DNA from: Oscheius onirici
Lineage: Eukaryota; Nematoda; Chromadorea; Rhabditida; Rhabditidae
Length of the DNA: 64,000 bases
Direction of reading: 5' to 3'
Assembly: GCA_932521025.1 (NCBI GenBank)
Contig: OW051472.1
Location: forward strand, 2,666,001-2,730,000
Shown: in pieces, positions 1 through 10,007 of the stretch
How the letters are laid out: every line of letters begins with the position of its first letter
Numbering within the stretch: position 1 is the stretch's first letter
The notes under the pieces: generated by a model
What the model was told of the DNA's origin: nothing
Seen by the model: the letters and a program-made list of their open reading frames with translations, nothing else
Databases searched by the model: none
Program-made: the position numbers and the translations under genes

Positions 1-704
1 GATTTGGCATTTTTTCCCAGTTTGCTGTCTCTAAAGAACCCCCTAGTCATAAAAGTGATCTTTTCCCCTATCAATTAAACGTCTCCTCACTTTTTTTGCA
101 CCCACGTCACAGATTCGCCACCCGGATAGTCCCCGTCGTTTGTGTGCTCATCAGATGAGCAAATTGGTCATCGACACCTCTGGAGAAACGTCAATTAGGC
201 CAGTTCCCTGACTGTTCTTTTTCTCGTTTCCCAGCCTTTTTTCAAGTTTTCCAGAATCAGCGGAGCAAGATGCACCGAAAATGTAAGCATATGACGGCAA
301 TGTGATCTTTTGTAGAAATTCTTCCAAAATGAATCGAAGAAAAGCATTCATCCGGGCATACAAAGGGAAGAAATACAGAGGTGGTCTCATTCTTCTCACT
401 TTTCGGGAGCTGTGCTTTTTTCGTTTTTTTGAGAATGTAAAACCAGAGACTAAAATTTGATCAAAATGTTTGTGGTCCTAGGCTTCCAGATTCGAAGCTA
501 AAACACAGTTGAATTGAAGCTTTTTAGAGGGTTTTTAGAGCTGACCTGAGGCAATTGCGACTACTTTTCATCTAGATGGTAGTGAAAAGCTTTAGTTCCG
601 ACTATCTATTGAATACAGTTTAGAGGTTAGACGAGTGGTGATGTGATTTTGTTTCCCTCTGATTCTATTTTCCAAGTAATTCGCAGTCATGCAGGCCCAA
701 ACAA
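1..704. other. No confident gene; one 82-codon minus-strand ORF
   Basis: Nothing here is recognised. The only open frame of note is on the minus strand, 399 down to 151 (82 codons, many aromatic residues near its start). It has no family motif and no clear signal peptide. It could be an exon of a gene running off the left edge, or chance. The rest is AT-rich with short A and T runs. Confidence 0.25.
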
Positions 705-1612
705 TACAGGGTGGCCAGAAATTACGGTAACAGTAGGCGGCGCGCAATTTTTGCATTTTTTGAGTTTTTCTCAAAGCATTTCTACATTTTCTTTGATGTA
801 TTTAGTTTTTCACTTATTTTTGTATAAATTTAAAGCCTAACATGTTACTTTTTTAAAATTACGAAGATATCAGCACATCGAGGATCTATCATCCAGTTAC
901 ATCGCGAAGGACTTCAGGCGTGTGAGATTGCTAGACGTCTTAAAGTATCAAGAAAGCTCGTATCTACTTCTATTCGGCGTATCAATGAGCTGGAAACAAA
1001 TGCCGATCGTTTTGGGCGAGGAATACCTGCAACAGTTGTCCCCAGAGCCAATATCAAGGAGGTACGCGCTAAGCTTCGATGCGATCCACACTGAGTAAAG
1101 GTGAACAGCGCTTACTTTTCGGGTATTTTAAAGCATGAATTACTTCCCTGGGCTCAAAAGCACTTCGGTAATCGCCAATGGACGCTTCAACAAGACGGAG
1201 CTCCAGCTCACAGAGCGATAATTGTCCAAACGTGACTCTCAACAGTCTCTCTAGTCTTTCATTTCATTCCACGAGTGGCCCCCTTCTTCCCCTGATCTCA
1301 ATCCGATGGATTTCTCTGTCTGATCCCTTCTGGAATCGAAAGCATCCAAAAAACCCCATCCAAATGTGGATTCCCTGAAGAGAGCACTACTCAACGAGGT
1401 GGACTGCGTCTATCTACACGCCACGGTCAACTTCGTCCTCGGGCCTCTTCGAGCCTGTGTCGACGCAGATGGCGGCCATTTTGAGACGTAAACGTGTTCC
1501 TTGTTCAGAATTTTGTGATAAACATTTCTATATATCTCAAATTGCCATATCACGTTTTTCTTGCTTAGTTGGAGCTTGTTACCGTGTTACCGTAATTACT
1601 GGCCACCCTGTA
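705..1612 (+). mobile_element. Tc1/mariner-type DNA transposon, decayed
   Basis: Near-identical terminal inverted repeats of about 26 bp (beginning CAGGGTGGCCAG on both strands) lie at 707 and 1610. Each is flanked by the TA dinucleotide that Tc1/mariner elements duplicate. The element is only about 0.9 kb, shorter than the roughly 1.3-1.7 kb of autonomous relatives. The transposase frame inside is broken. It sits about 180 bp upstream of the SLC6 start codon. Confidence 0.9.
882..1490 (+). pseudogene. Tc1-like transposase remnant
   Basis: Two separated reading frames carry recognisable Tc1-superfamily segments. The first (882-1094) encodes an N-terminal helix-turn-helix region with EIARRLKVSR, followed by a GRG-type linker. 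The second (from about 1101) encodes QQDGAPAHRA and then, after a stop and a frame change, SPDLNPMD, the blocks around the last two acidic catalytic residues. A stop follows the first part, and a large piece of the catalytic core between the two parts is missing. The protein cannot be functional. Confidence 0.85.
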
Positions 1613-1789
1613 GTTTAGATTGTTTCTGTGTTTTAGCCAGAACTGATTTGCAATGTCCTTTTTAACTTCTTGATAATTCTTCCTTTTTTTGCAAAAAAGT
1701 TATCAAAATTTCCCAATGTCTTTCAGTTCTTCTTCTCTCCCAACAGTAAAAAAACCCACCATTAGAGGAGTCCACTCCGCCAGGCTACA

Positions 1790-4700
1790 ATGTCGTGGGA
1801 AGGTTCGTCTCCTTCTTTTTATATACTCTCTAAAATTTTCGATTCCCACTCACCAAAGGCCACGAACAGAGTCTCGAGTGAGATCAGTCCAAAAACCGAA
1901 GAAGCTGGCCGTTCCCAATGGGGCAACCAGTTCCAGTTCATTCTCAGTGCCATCGGTCTGGCCGTCGGTCTGGGAAACATCTGGAGATTTCCGAGTGAGG
2001 CCTATGAACATGGAGGAGCAGCTTTCCTCATCCCGTACATTATCTGTAGTCTCACTTTTGGACTGCCGATGGTCTACGCCGAATTCATGATTGGACAGTA
2101 CTCGAGGAGTGGACCCGGACAGGCTCTGGGACGCTATGCTGCCGGATTTAGAGGTTGGTTTGAGTCGGATCCAACTTTTCGAACCAAGGCTACAAACCTG
2201 TTTGGTCTCACTGGTCTATTTTAGTATACTCAGACTCAATTCGCATTATTCGTGCATGAAGGCGTTGACAATACGGTCTCATTATGTGCGAACATGCGAA
2301 CAGACTTCGTGGCGGGACCCAGAAGAAAATTTCATTTTTTGCATTTTTAGAGGTTTACACTCATTTTTTCGATTTTTACTTGTTTTTAATCGATTTATCG
2401 TCAAAAATTACCCCTAAAATGAGTGGTGAAACGATAAAATTCGTCAAAAATTGACGGAAATAGGTGAAAAAATGAAATTTTGCTAAAAACGGTATTTTCG
2501 TCAATTTTTGACCAATTTTGACGTTCCACTACTCATTTTAGGGGTAATTTTTGACGAGCAATCGACGAGCAAAACAAGTAAAAATTGAAAAATGCGTGTA
2601 AACCCCTAAAAATGCAAAAAGAAATTTTCTTCTGGGTCTCGCCACGAAGTTTGTTCGCATGTTCGCACACAATGAGACTGTCCCTTTAAAGCATTGTAAC
2701 AAAAACTGTTGGCTTTTTTTCTGGCATTCGATGCGATCACTAAAAATCCCTTTCCTTTTCACATATCCAGGAAACTAACAAAGATTAAGAGAAAAAGCCC
2801 AAAGAATTGATATTTCTTTTCAGGAATCGGCTGGGCGATGGCCATCAACGCCATCTGTGTGGCCATCTACTACTGTCTGCTGATAAGCTGGGCACTTATC
2901 TATTTGTCATGGGTGTTTTCCGGGCAGAGCTGGCGTTGGACCGAGTGCGGCAACGACTGGAACTCAAAGGACAAATGCATTTCTCAAAGTCTAATGAAAT
3001 CCTGTCGCGATCCCGAGCCGTATTACTTCAACGGAATCTGTCATTCCGATCCATCAGTGATGAATCAGACCAAACGAGCTGCAGAAGAGTTTTTTAAGTG
3101 AGTTCTATAAGAGAACAACCACCAAAACCAACAAGTAGAAGGTATAAAGCAGATACATTGACAAAACGAAAAGGTCTCTGCTTTGTACAAATGTTGATAG
3201 ATTTTGTTCTCAAGTAATCCCCTTCTCGTGTAAGATCAGCAGAGCTACTCTAAGCTGCGAAAAACATCTAGTCAGTTCGAGTTTCTTGCTACAAAACTAG
3301 ATATAAAGTGCCTAGAATGCCTTAGAATAAACAAACTTTTGCATAACATTTTGTACCCAGAAGCATGGTAAAACTGACTGCAAGTAACAAGGCGGAATCC
3401 TAAACAACTGCTAGAATCTTGTCGATTCCAAGATATACTTATAGTTAGAATAATACCGTCGATTTGCTGTTTTAGTCAAACTGTTTCGTACCTACCTATT
3501 GACGACTACTAAAAACTCCACATTTTATCCATTTACTAAAACATTTTTTTGATTTCTTGGTAGGAAATAATCTGGTGCGCACATCGCCTGATAGAAAAAG
3601 CGCAATCATACATTTTTTGATCTAGGAGTATGTTGAAAGTACGAATGAAGGAGAAGCGAGAAGCGGCGCAATGGCAGGTGTCAGTCTAAAAGGTCCCGCC
3701 GCATCAGTCTAAAGGGTCCCAAATTCAAAATCCCGCTTCGGCCCAACCAAGGCTTCCATCCTTCCGAGGTCGGTAAATTGGTAGTAGCTTGTTACGGAGT
3801 AAAGGGGTTCCCAGAAAAGTCGAGGCAGCTTCGGAACTCAGGCTTGAGTCGGGAAGAAACTTTACGTTACTTTACTTTACGAATGTATCGCTTAGTTCAA
3901 TTCGTCGGTCCCTAGGATTCCAATAACTCTGAGAAAAGTCGTATTTTGAAACCCTTGGTTGGTTTGCCGAGTTTTCCACCACGAGATTGCCGTTTTATAA
4001 TTTTCTGCTATTTTGAATAAGGTAGGCGTTGAAAACGTCATGTTTATGTTTTGGGCTACCAAAAACATACAAGCGATGAAACATTTTTATTCGCCAGACT
4101 TTTTCATCTTTTTACGAATTCACCTTTTGAAGAAGATCAGTTTTCACCTCTCAATCGTTCCACACTTACAATCGATGCAACTTTATGCAACTAGTGAAAT
4201 TTCAATACCACATAACACCAGTTTATTGACAAAAACTAAAAACAATACGTTTTATGTAGCAATAGAAATATTTTCAGTCTGCTAATGTGTTGAAAAGTTA
4301 AAACCAGATGACTGTACATGTCTCCGATTTTGTTGTTTCAGCAGTACAGTGAAAGTTCCAAGTTGTTGATAGAGTCAATAAAAAAGAGGTTCGATCAAAA
4401 AACTCTAATAAAAGCACAAGACTTCTCGATTATAAAAACCACAACTTTTCAGTCACTACATCACCGACCGTTCCGACGGAATTGATGTCTTCGGTGGCTT
4501 CAACTGGCACGTCCTCGGAGCCCTCGTCTTTATGTGGATCTTCACAGCGGCCATTCTGGTCAAAGGAATCACCATCATGGGCTATATGAGCTACATCATC
4601 GTGCCTTTCCCGTACATCATCATCCTCATCCTGTTCTTCCGAGGAATTACACTGGAAGGAGCTGGTAACGGCTTTGCTTATTATTTGCTGCAGCCGGATT

Positions 4701-7497
4701 GGACGAAGCTGTGGGACAAAAATACCTGGGCAGCAGCGCTGAAACAGCTAATGTTCTCGATGAACATAGGCTTCGGAGGACTGATCTCATTGAGTAGTTA
4801 CAGTAGGAAGAGTAACAACTTCTTCAGGGTGAGTTGTTGGATTTTTTTGTGGGAAAAAATTCAGAGGGGTTTTGAAAGGAGAACGAGAGGGACTTACGCA
4901 ATAACAAAATTTCAGAAAAAAATTCAAAACTGCAATCGAGGAACTGTATCTCTTTGATGATACTTAGTTTTATAACTGAAACAAAATAACTTTTTTTTTT
5001 CAACAAATCGGGGAGACCAAGTACTGCTCAGAATATACACTGGGAGAATATTGCGATACGATAAAACATAAAAAAGTGAAATGTTTGCAAGATTATTAGG
5101 AACCAAAATTTCATGCAAAAAACCGCATCCAAAACCCTAAAGAAATAGACTTTTTAGGACTCCCTGATCGTCATTATCGGCGACACACTCATGTCCCTCA
5201 TCGGCGGAGTTGCCGTCTTCACCACCCTCGGCTATCTGTCCCGTATGACTAGCAAGGAGATTTCACAAGTCGTCGATACCGGAACCTCTCTGGCTTTTAT
5301 CGTCTACCCCGAAGCCATCTCGACTATGAACGACCCCTGGCTCTGGAACGCACTCTTCTTCCTCATGCTCTTCTTTTTGGGCGTCAGCAGTGAAGTGGCA
5401 CTGGTTGAGACCTTCACCGGAGCAGTTTTGGACATCTTCCCGTCGTTGAAAAAGAGGAAATGGATCGTCTCCGTAGCGACATGTACATTTTGCCAAATTG
5501 TGGCTCTCTGCATGGCTACAAAGGTGAGTTAGGGCAGATTTTGGTTGTGAAATCTATTTATTCAAGTTTGAGGCAGAAATGTTTCTGGATCTGTTTATAT
5601 GTTGTAACTCGAACATAAACGAAAAGTATAAAAAATGGTTGAGAGTAAAGGAAAAGAGAAAAGTTCAGACAAGGTTCCCTGTGAAATGAATGAGGAAATT
5701 TTTGGTATTCTAAGATTTCATTCCAAATATTTCAAGTTTTCGTTATGGGTTGTCCTCTCTGCGTGGTTGTGCTTCTCCATTGCTTCAAAAACAATCAATT
5801 CCTATTTAGGCCGGGTACTACTGGTTCAGGATCTTCGACGATTTTACGGGTCTCGGTTCCACATGTTTACTAGCCACTATCGAAGTCCTTATCCTAACTT
5901 TCTATGGTTTTTTCTGTTCGGATCCAAAAATTACTATTTTCAGGTTGGAAAATGGTAAAAGGTGACCTCGCGGAGATGTGGGGTGTCCAGAAAGTCAAAA
6001 ACTGGATGAGTTTCTTTGGAAAACGCTCACCATTCTTTGGAATCGCCTGGGCATTCATCTGTCCCATTCTGGCTGTGGTTCGTTCAAAATTTCTTTGGAA
6101 AATCAGATATTTTTCCAGACTATTGCGACGGCACAGCTGGTGAGAGGCTTTAGATATGAACTGGAGGAACAAAAGATAAAAGTCTACACGTACCCAGACT
6201 GGGCATCTCTGTTCGGATGGTCTCTGAGTTTCGGATGGATTATTCCCGTCTTCGGGTTCTTCTTCTACAAGTGGTACAGCTTTAGAAGAGAGGGGATTGT
6301 GAGTTTTTTCAAGTTTGGACAAAGTGTTGGGAAGTGTTCAAGAAAGCACTACTCAAATTGAGAACAGTAAATTGAAGTTCGATCCAAGCGCATTTCTGGA
6401 ATAAAACATAAATTTTTAAAAAACATGAGACACGCTAGCGACTCACCGAAAGTAGTCGAGAATCTATCTAACCTATCTAAAGCGCAATGGTGTCTATCGT
6501 GGACTCTGTTTAGATGTTTGCTTGTGCTTGTCCATCTCCACGAGGTTCGTCGCGACAAGTCAGAAGTGGTCAGGATAAGATAATTAGCTTTGAACTTTGA
6601 GAACGAAATATTCATGAGAAGTTAGGTTTTGTCAAAGGATTAGTCGATTTGGATGGGAATCTAGAACTTGGACAGAATATATTTCGTACTTCTGAGCGCC
6701 GCAGGCGCCAGGGCGGCGACAGCCGTCGTTAGACGGCTGGTGTATCTTAGAAATGAGGCACACAATTTTTCGTTCACGAACACGGAATATTAGTACCAAC
6801 GACAAAGGACGTCCGATTAGTGTGATGATCAACAAACCCCTTATAAGTTTTTAATGAAACTGAAAAATAATTTCCCTTTCTCGAGAAGAAATACTGTTTC
6901 AGTTACTATACATGTTTCTGTCATGCTAGACGGTGCTCACTATTTTTGTGTAACTGCCGGGAATAACGAAAGGTCATCAAATTCAAACTCGAATTCGAGC
7001 TCAAAAAATCACCATGAGGTGGGGTACATGCTGAAAGGTCATCTTTGTTTGGCCCAGTATATAAAGTTTGTCCGAAACAGTATTTTTGGAAAATTCTACT
7101 TTCGACAAAGATTCTTTATGTGCGTGTTGAACAGAAAAAATACGTTGTTTTGTTGAGGCGGAATGATATGGCTGCTTATTTTACTAGCAGTTTTACACTC
7201 AAAGTTTGTGCTGTCGCAAATAGTGGCATTTTAGAGACTCTGTTAGTGTTGCATCTAGTCAGTTCACATTCTTTAGCAAGTAAAACAAAAAGAACTATCG
7301 ATTCAATTGGAAAAGTTTGAAACATTCAGAGTTTCCACTACTTGTTCCGTCCAACTGCCGACCTTCCATCACATAATCGCTACTACGAGGAGAAGGGAAT
7401 CCTTCCTCCTGGATCACTGCCAAAACAACCCGATTTGACAGATTCCAAGAATGTCGAATCACTGGGAGGATCAGCAAGATCACACATCAGATTCTAA
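1790..7497 (+). CDS. Sodium/chloride-dependent SLC6-family transporter (snf-like), 652 aa
   Basis: Eight exons join in phase: 1790-2153, 2824-3097, 4453-4828, 5158-5523, 5810-5906, 5944-6077, 6119-6298 and 7330-7497 (TAA). The product is 652 aa, normal for SLC6 plasma-membrane symporters that move amino acids, betaine or transmitters with Na+ and Cl-. TM1 carries GLGNIWRFP (residues 60-68), the family signature with the unwound substrate/Na+ segment. The TM6 region carries GFGGLISLSSY and the TM8 region LAFIVYPEA, an amino-acid/GABA-like rather than monoamine-like pattern. EL2 has two cysteines that could form the usual disulfide. The C-terminus is an 82-residue hydrophilic tail. The frame is continuous from 1790, and a putative intron ending at 1858 would break it, so I keep this start. 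The introns hold a foldback element, a possible retroposon end and a Helitron-like element. The substrate cannot be assigned from sequence. Confidence 0.93.
2270..2690. repeat. Foldback/palindromic element in SLC6 intron 1
   Basis: The left arm (about 2270-2440) and right arm (about 2495-2690) are imperfect reverse complements. Examples are tacccctaaaatgagtgg against its complement near 2535, and gtgcgaacatgcgaacag near 2286 against its complement near 2655. The arms are about 180 bp around a short centre, so the transcript could form a long hairpin. There is no coding capacity. It is probably a non-autonomous inverted-repeat transposon. Confidence 0.75.
3640..3880 (+). repeat. Possible retroposon 3' end with short tandem tail
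   Basis: This block in SLC6 intron 2 is more GC-rich than its surroundings. It contains a repeated tctaaaRGGTCCC motif and a stretch with the words CCAACCAAGGCTTCCATCC and GGTCGGTAAATTGGTA. It ends in an ACTTT-like tandem tail near 3860. From memory, such words occur at the ends of dispersed nematode retroelements. That match is recalled, not tested. Confidence 0.35.
6463..6740 (+). mobile_element. Miniature non-autonomous Helitron in SLC6 intron 7
   Basis: The 5' end starts A|TCTATCTAACC and runs into the shared block CTAAAGCGCAATGGTGTC. The 3' end has a perfect 7-bp hairpin AGCCGTC-GTTA-GACGGCT (6721-6738) and finishes CTGG|T. This fits the Helitron rule of A|TC...hairpin...CTRR|T insertion with no target-site duplication. 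Both ends match other copies at 10.4-10.8, 25.9 and 37.2 kb. No Rep/helicase coding is present. Confidence 0.75.
6983..7035. repeat. Arm of a dispersed inverted repeat (partner 7954-8001)
   Basis: This segment contains gagctcaaaaaatcaccatg and gtacatgctgaaa. Its near-identical reverse complement lies at 7954-8001, about 0.9 kb away. One arm is in the last SLC6 intron and the other is beyond the gene, so the pair brackets the final coding exon. Confidence 0.6.
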
Positions 7498-7560
7498 CCA
7501 TTTGCCTTTACCTAAATGGATGTACATAGCACAAAAACTGTATATGACTGTACGTATTGA

Positions 7561-7566
7561 AATAAA
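7561..7566 (+). terminator. Poly(A) signal of the SLC6 gene
   Basis: AATAAA lies 64 bp after the TAA stop at 7497, in a normal position for a short nematode 3' UTR. Confidence 0.7.
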
Positions 7567-10007
7567 GCTTTTTCGTTTAGAAATTTGGAGGTAATGCTAA
7601 AATAGCCAAGTCTTGGCCCCAAAAGGTGATTCTGGTACGTGTGAAACTTGGTTTCCAAGAGACGTTATTGAAAACTGTATTATTCTGTGATTCGCCGGAA
7701 GAAAATTCATTGTTTTTGAAGGAAATCTGAGTTATAAGGGGCAACAAAGAAACATTTTAAAACTTTAAAAAGCTGCAGAGCAAAGTGGACAAACATGTCG
7801 AAATCTACAACTTTCTAGAGCAATGGCAAATCTCGACTGGAAGTGAAAAACATTGGTCGATGTTCGATTTTTTGTGGGTTTTTCAATATAGCGACGTAGT
7901 AAATCTTGTGCAGGTTGCGTAATTTCGGATGGGGAACGATTTTGAGTACCAAATTTCAGCATGTACCCCAACCTCATGGTATTTTTTGAGCTCGAATTTG
8001 ATTTTTTGGGAAAATTACCGAACCAATCGAGCTGATATTTTACAGGGATGATTCTTGGTCCAGTAGAATTCTACAGTTAAAAAACAAAAAAGATTTACTC
8101 ACGGCGGACTCGAACCCTGGTCGCTCCAGTGTGAATTTTTCAAACCCACTGCGCTATCCGGACATCTTCAGTTTCGGGGTGTTCCCAAAGTCGAAAATCG
8201 TTTTTCAAAAAAGCAAAATACTTTTCTTTCTGAGGCGGTAATTATTGTGGTTTACAACTTTATTGTAGGATGCAACCCTGAAGAGTTATGGGCAAAATTG
8301 TGTTTTGATCGAAACTTAAACCGTTCACTGTTCTCAGAAGGTAAGATATCCAGGTCTCTTATATAGCCTATTAATTCGGCCTCAATCAAACCTACATTTT
8401 AGAACCGCGTTTGCCCGATTTCGTTAAATCTGAAGGAAGTTATAAGCAGTTGTCAAATACTTATGACGCTCCCTAATAAGTGGTTCCCATTTACGTTTTT
8501 TTTTCGTTTTTAGTTCTATATCCTGTTCTATTTGAAGTTTCACTGAAGCAGTATATTAAAGTCTCGATCTTCTGGTTTGCTGTGCCGACACTAGCTAGCA
8601 GATCGAAATAAAAAAAAGAAGAAAAGAAAAAAAATGAAGTAAATCCACCTACTCATTTGGCCTACTCAACCAACAGTAATTAGGACCTCTTGATCTTACC
8701 TAATCGTTTGTTTGTTTCGCTAAGGCAAAAAGATAAAACCCTTTGGTACTCTCAATAACATTTCTTGTAACACACGTGTTCTGCTCACTGTTAGTCTGAT
8801 CGTAGTAATTTACTCTGCTCAAAAGTCGTTGTTATGTTTCAGCAAAGTATACAATACCACCTTGCCTTTCTGAAATGCTGAATCCTGATTATGAGCATTC
8901 GTTTTCAAAAAAAAACGGTTTCCAAAACACTCTCCCATTCATGTGGTCAAAGTGGTTCGCGCGCCCTTTTCGATAGTGACTGACCCCTGTCTCTGATAAG
9001 ATCCGCCAAAATAGTGTGTCTTATCAAGGAAGCGCAGACCGGTGTCGTCGGACCGGCCTCAGCTTCTTCTTCTCGACAATCCCGTCTGGTTTTCCAGACC
9101 TTTTCCCCAAAACTGATAGGATTCACTTTTTCAAAGTTTTTTTTGCTTCACCTATAAAGAAAGAATGAAAAATCACACAGTAAAGACACCTGTCTGCTTC
9201 CTAGTTGTGAGAAAATTCATGTCCCTAAACTGTTTCTCAGTATCATTTCCTCGAAAAACTGAGCCAAGTGGGCAATTCGTTAGGGAATTTTCTAATCTTG
9301 CAATGCATAAGAAATGTACAAGAGATTTTTTGCCGAGTCAGCTGAAAATGATAGCAGTGTCTCTCTCGGACTGTACTTGCTTTCAGGGGCTCAAAACCAG
9401 TGCAAGTCCACAAAAACAGATAGTAAGTCTCCACTCCAGTCTATTTGGTAGATATTCTTATTCTGAAACAGAAAAAGAGAACTTTTCAGCGACATCCGAG
9501 AAGCATTCCAAAACCTGTCTAAATCAAGACAACGTTGCGTAATAGAGATCTAACGTTTCTCTTTATAAGACGTCAATTAGGAGTCGAGTATCACATTTGC
9601 ATCTTTACTTTCTTTCCAGGTTTGCCCAAAATCAAACCAACTTCTTTCTTCACCATTTCAAGACATAACCAGTGAAACATTTTTTTTGTGAGAAAGCTTG
9701 GAAGAACTGGATCTTTCTCTTCATTTGAGTATAGTACATTTGAGTATGAAACAAAAGTACTTTGATACACTCTTCTTGTCTAATACTCGTATCGGTCACT
9801 TCGCAGTCCTTTTTTGGGTCCTGAAGCATTTCCAAGCTAGGTAATCTTTTGGAAAGTAGTATTTTTTGGCCTAGTCTACAACTTTTCTCAACACTTTCAA
9901 GCTCATTTTGAGCCGAAAATGCTGGCAGTAAAGTGACAGTTTCGAACTCTTTGCTTTTCTAGTCCTTTCCGTAATTCAAGCCGAGTCTTTTCAGAATACA
10001 GTCCACG
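7567..10007. other. Intergenic region between SLC6 and P5CR
   Basis: No gene is supported. It holds the second arm of the 7.0/7.95-kb inverted repeat and a tRNA-derived SINE copy. A 125-codon open frame at 9165-9542 shows no family motif and is probably chance. TGTTTCA/TGAAACA words occur at 8835, 9466 and 9747. Confidence 0.6.
8066..8400 (-). mobile_element. SINE family 2, copy 1 (tRNA-derived)
   Basis: Read on the minus strand, the element has a tRNA-like head with an A-box-like GATAGCGCAGTGGGTTTG and a B-box-like GGGTTCGAGTCC. An AT-rich body with T runs follows. The same sequence occurs at 47362-47695 on the plus strand, alignable along its whole length. Similarity in copy 1 may extend left to about 8025. 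There is no acceptor-stem pairing, so it is not a tRNA gene. The B-box region supports descent from a Pol III transcript. Confidence 0.7.

Noticed and set aside
1803-1858. A short first intron in the SLC6 gene (GTTCGT...AAAG)
   Set aside because: Removing it (56 nt) shifts the frame into a stop, while the unspliced reading is open into TM1.
8090-8170. Candidate tRNA gene (also checked at 10660, 14175, 25495, 26030, 26930, 47590 and the SINE 1 heads)
   Set aside because: B-box and some A-box words are present, but acceptor and anticodon stems do not pair and each belongs to a repeated element.
9165-9542. 125-codon open frame between SLC6 and P5CR
   Set aside because: No domain, no signal peptide and Ser/Lys/Phe-rich chance-like composition. 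It also spans apparent splice-like signals.
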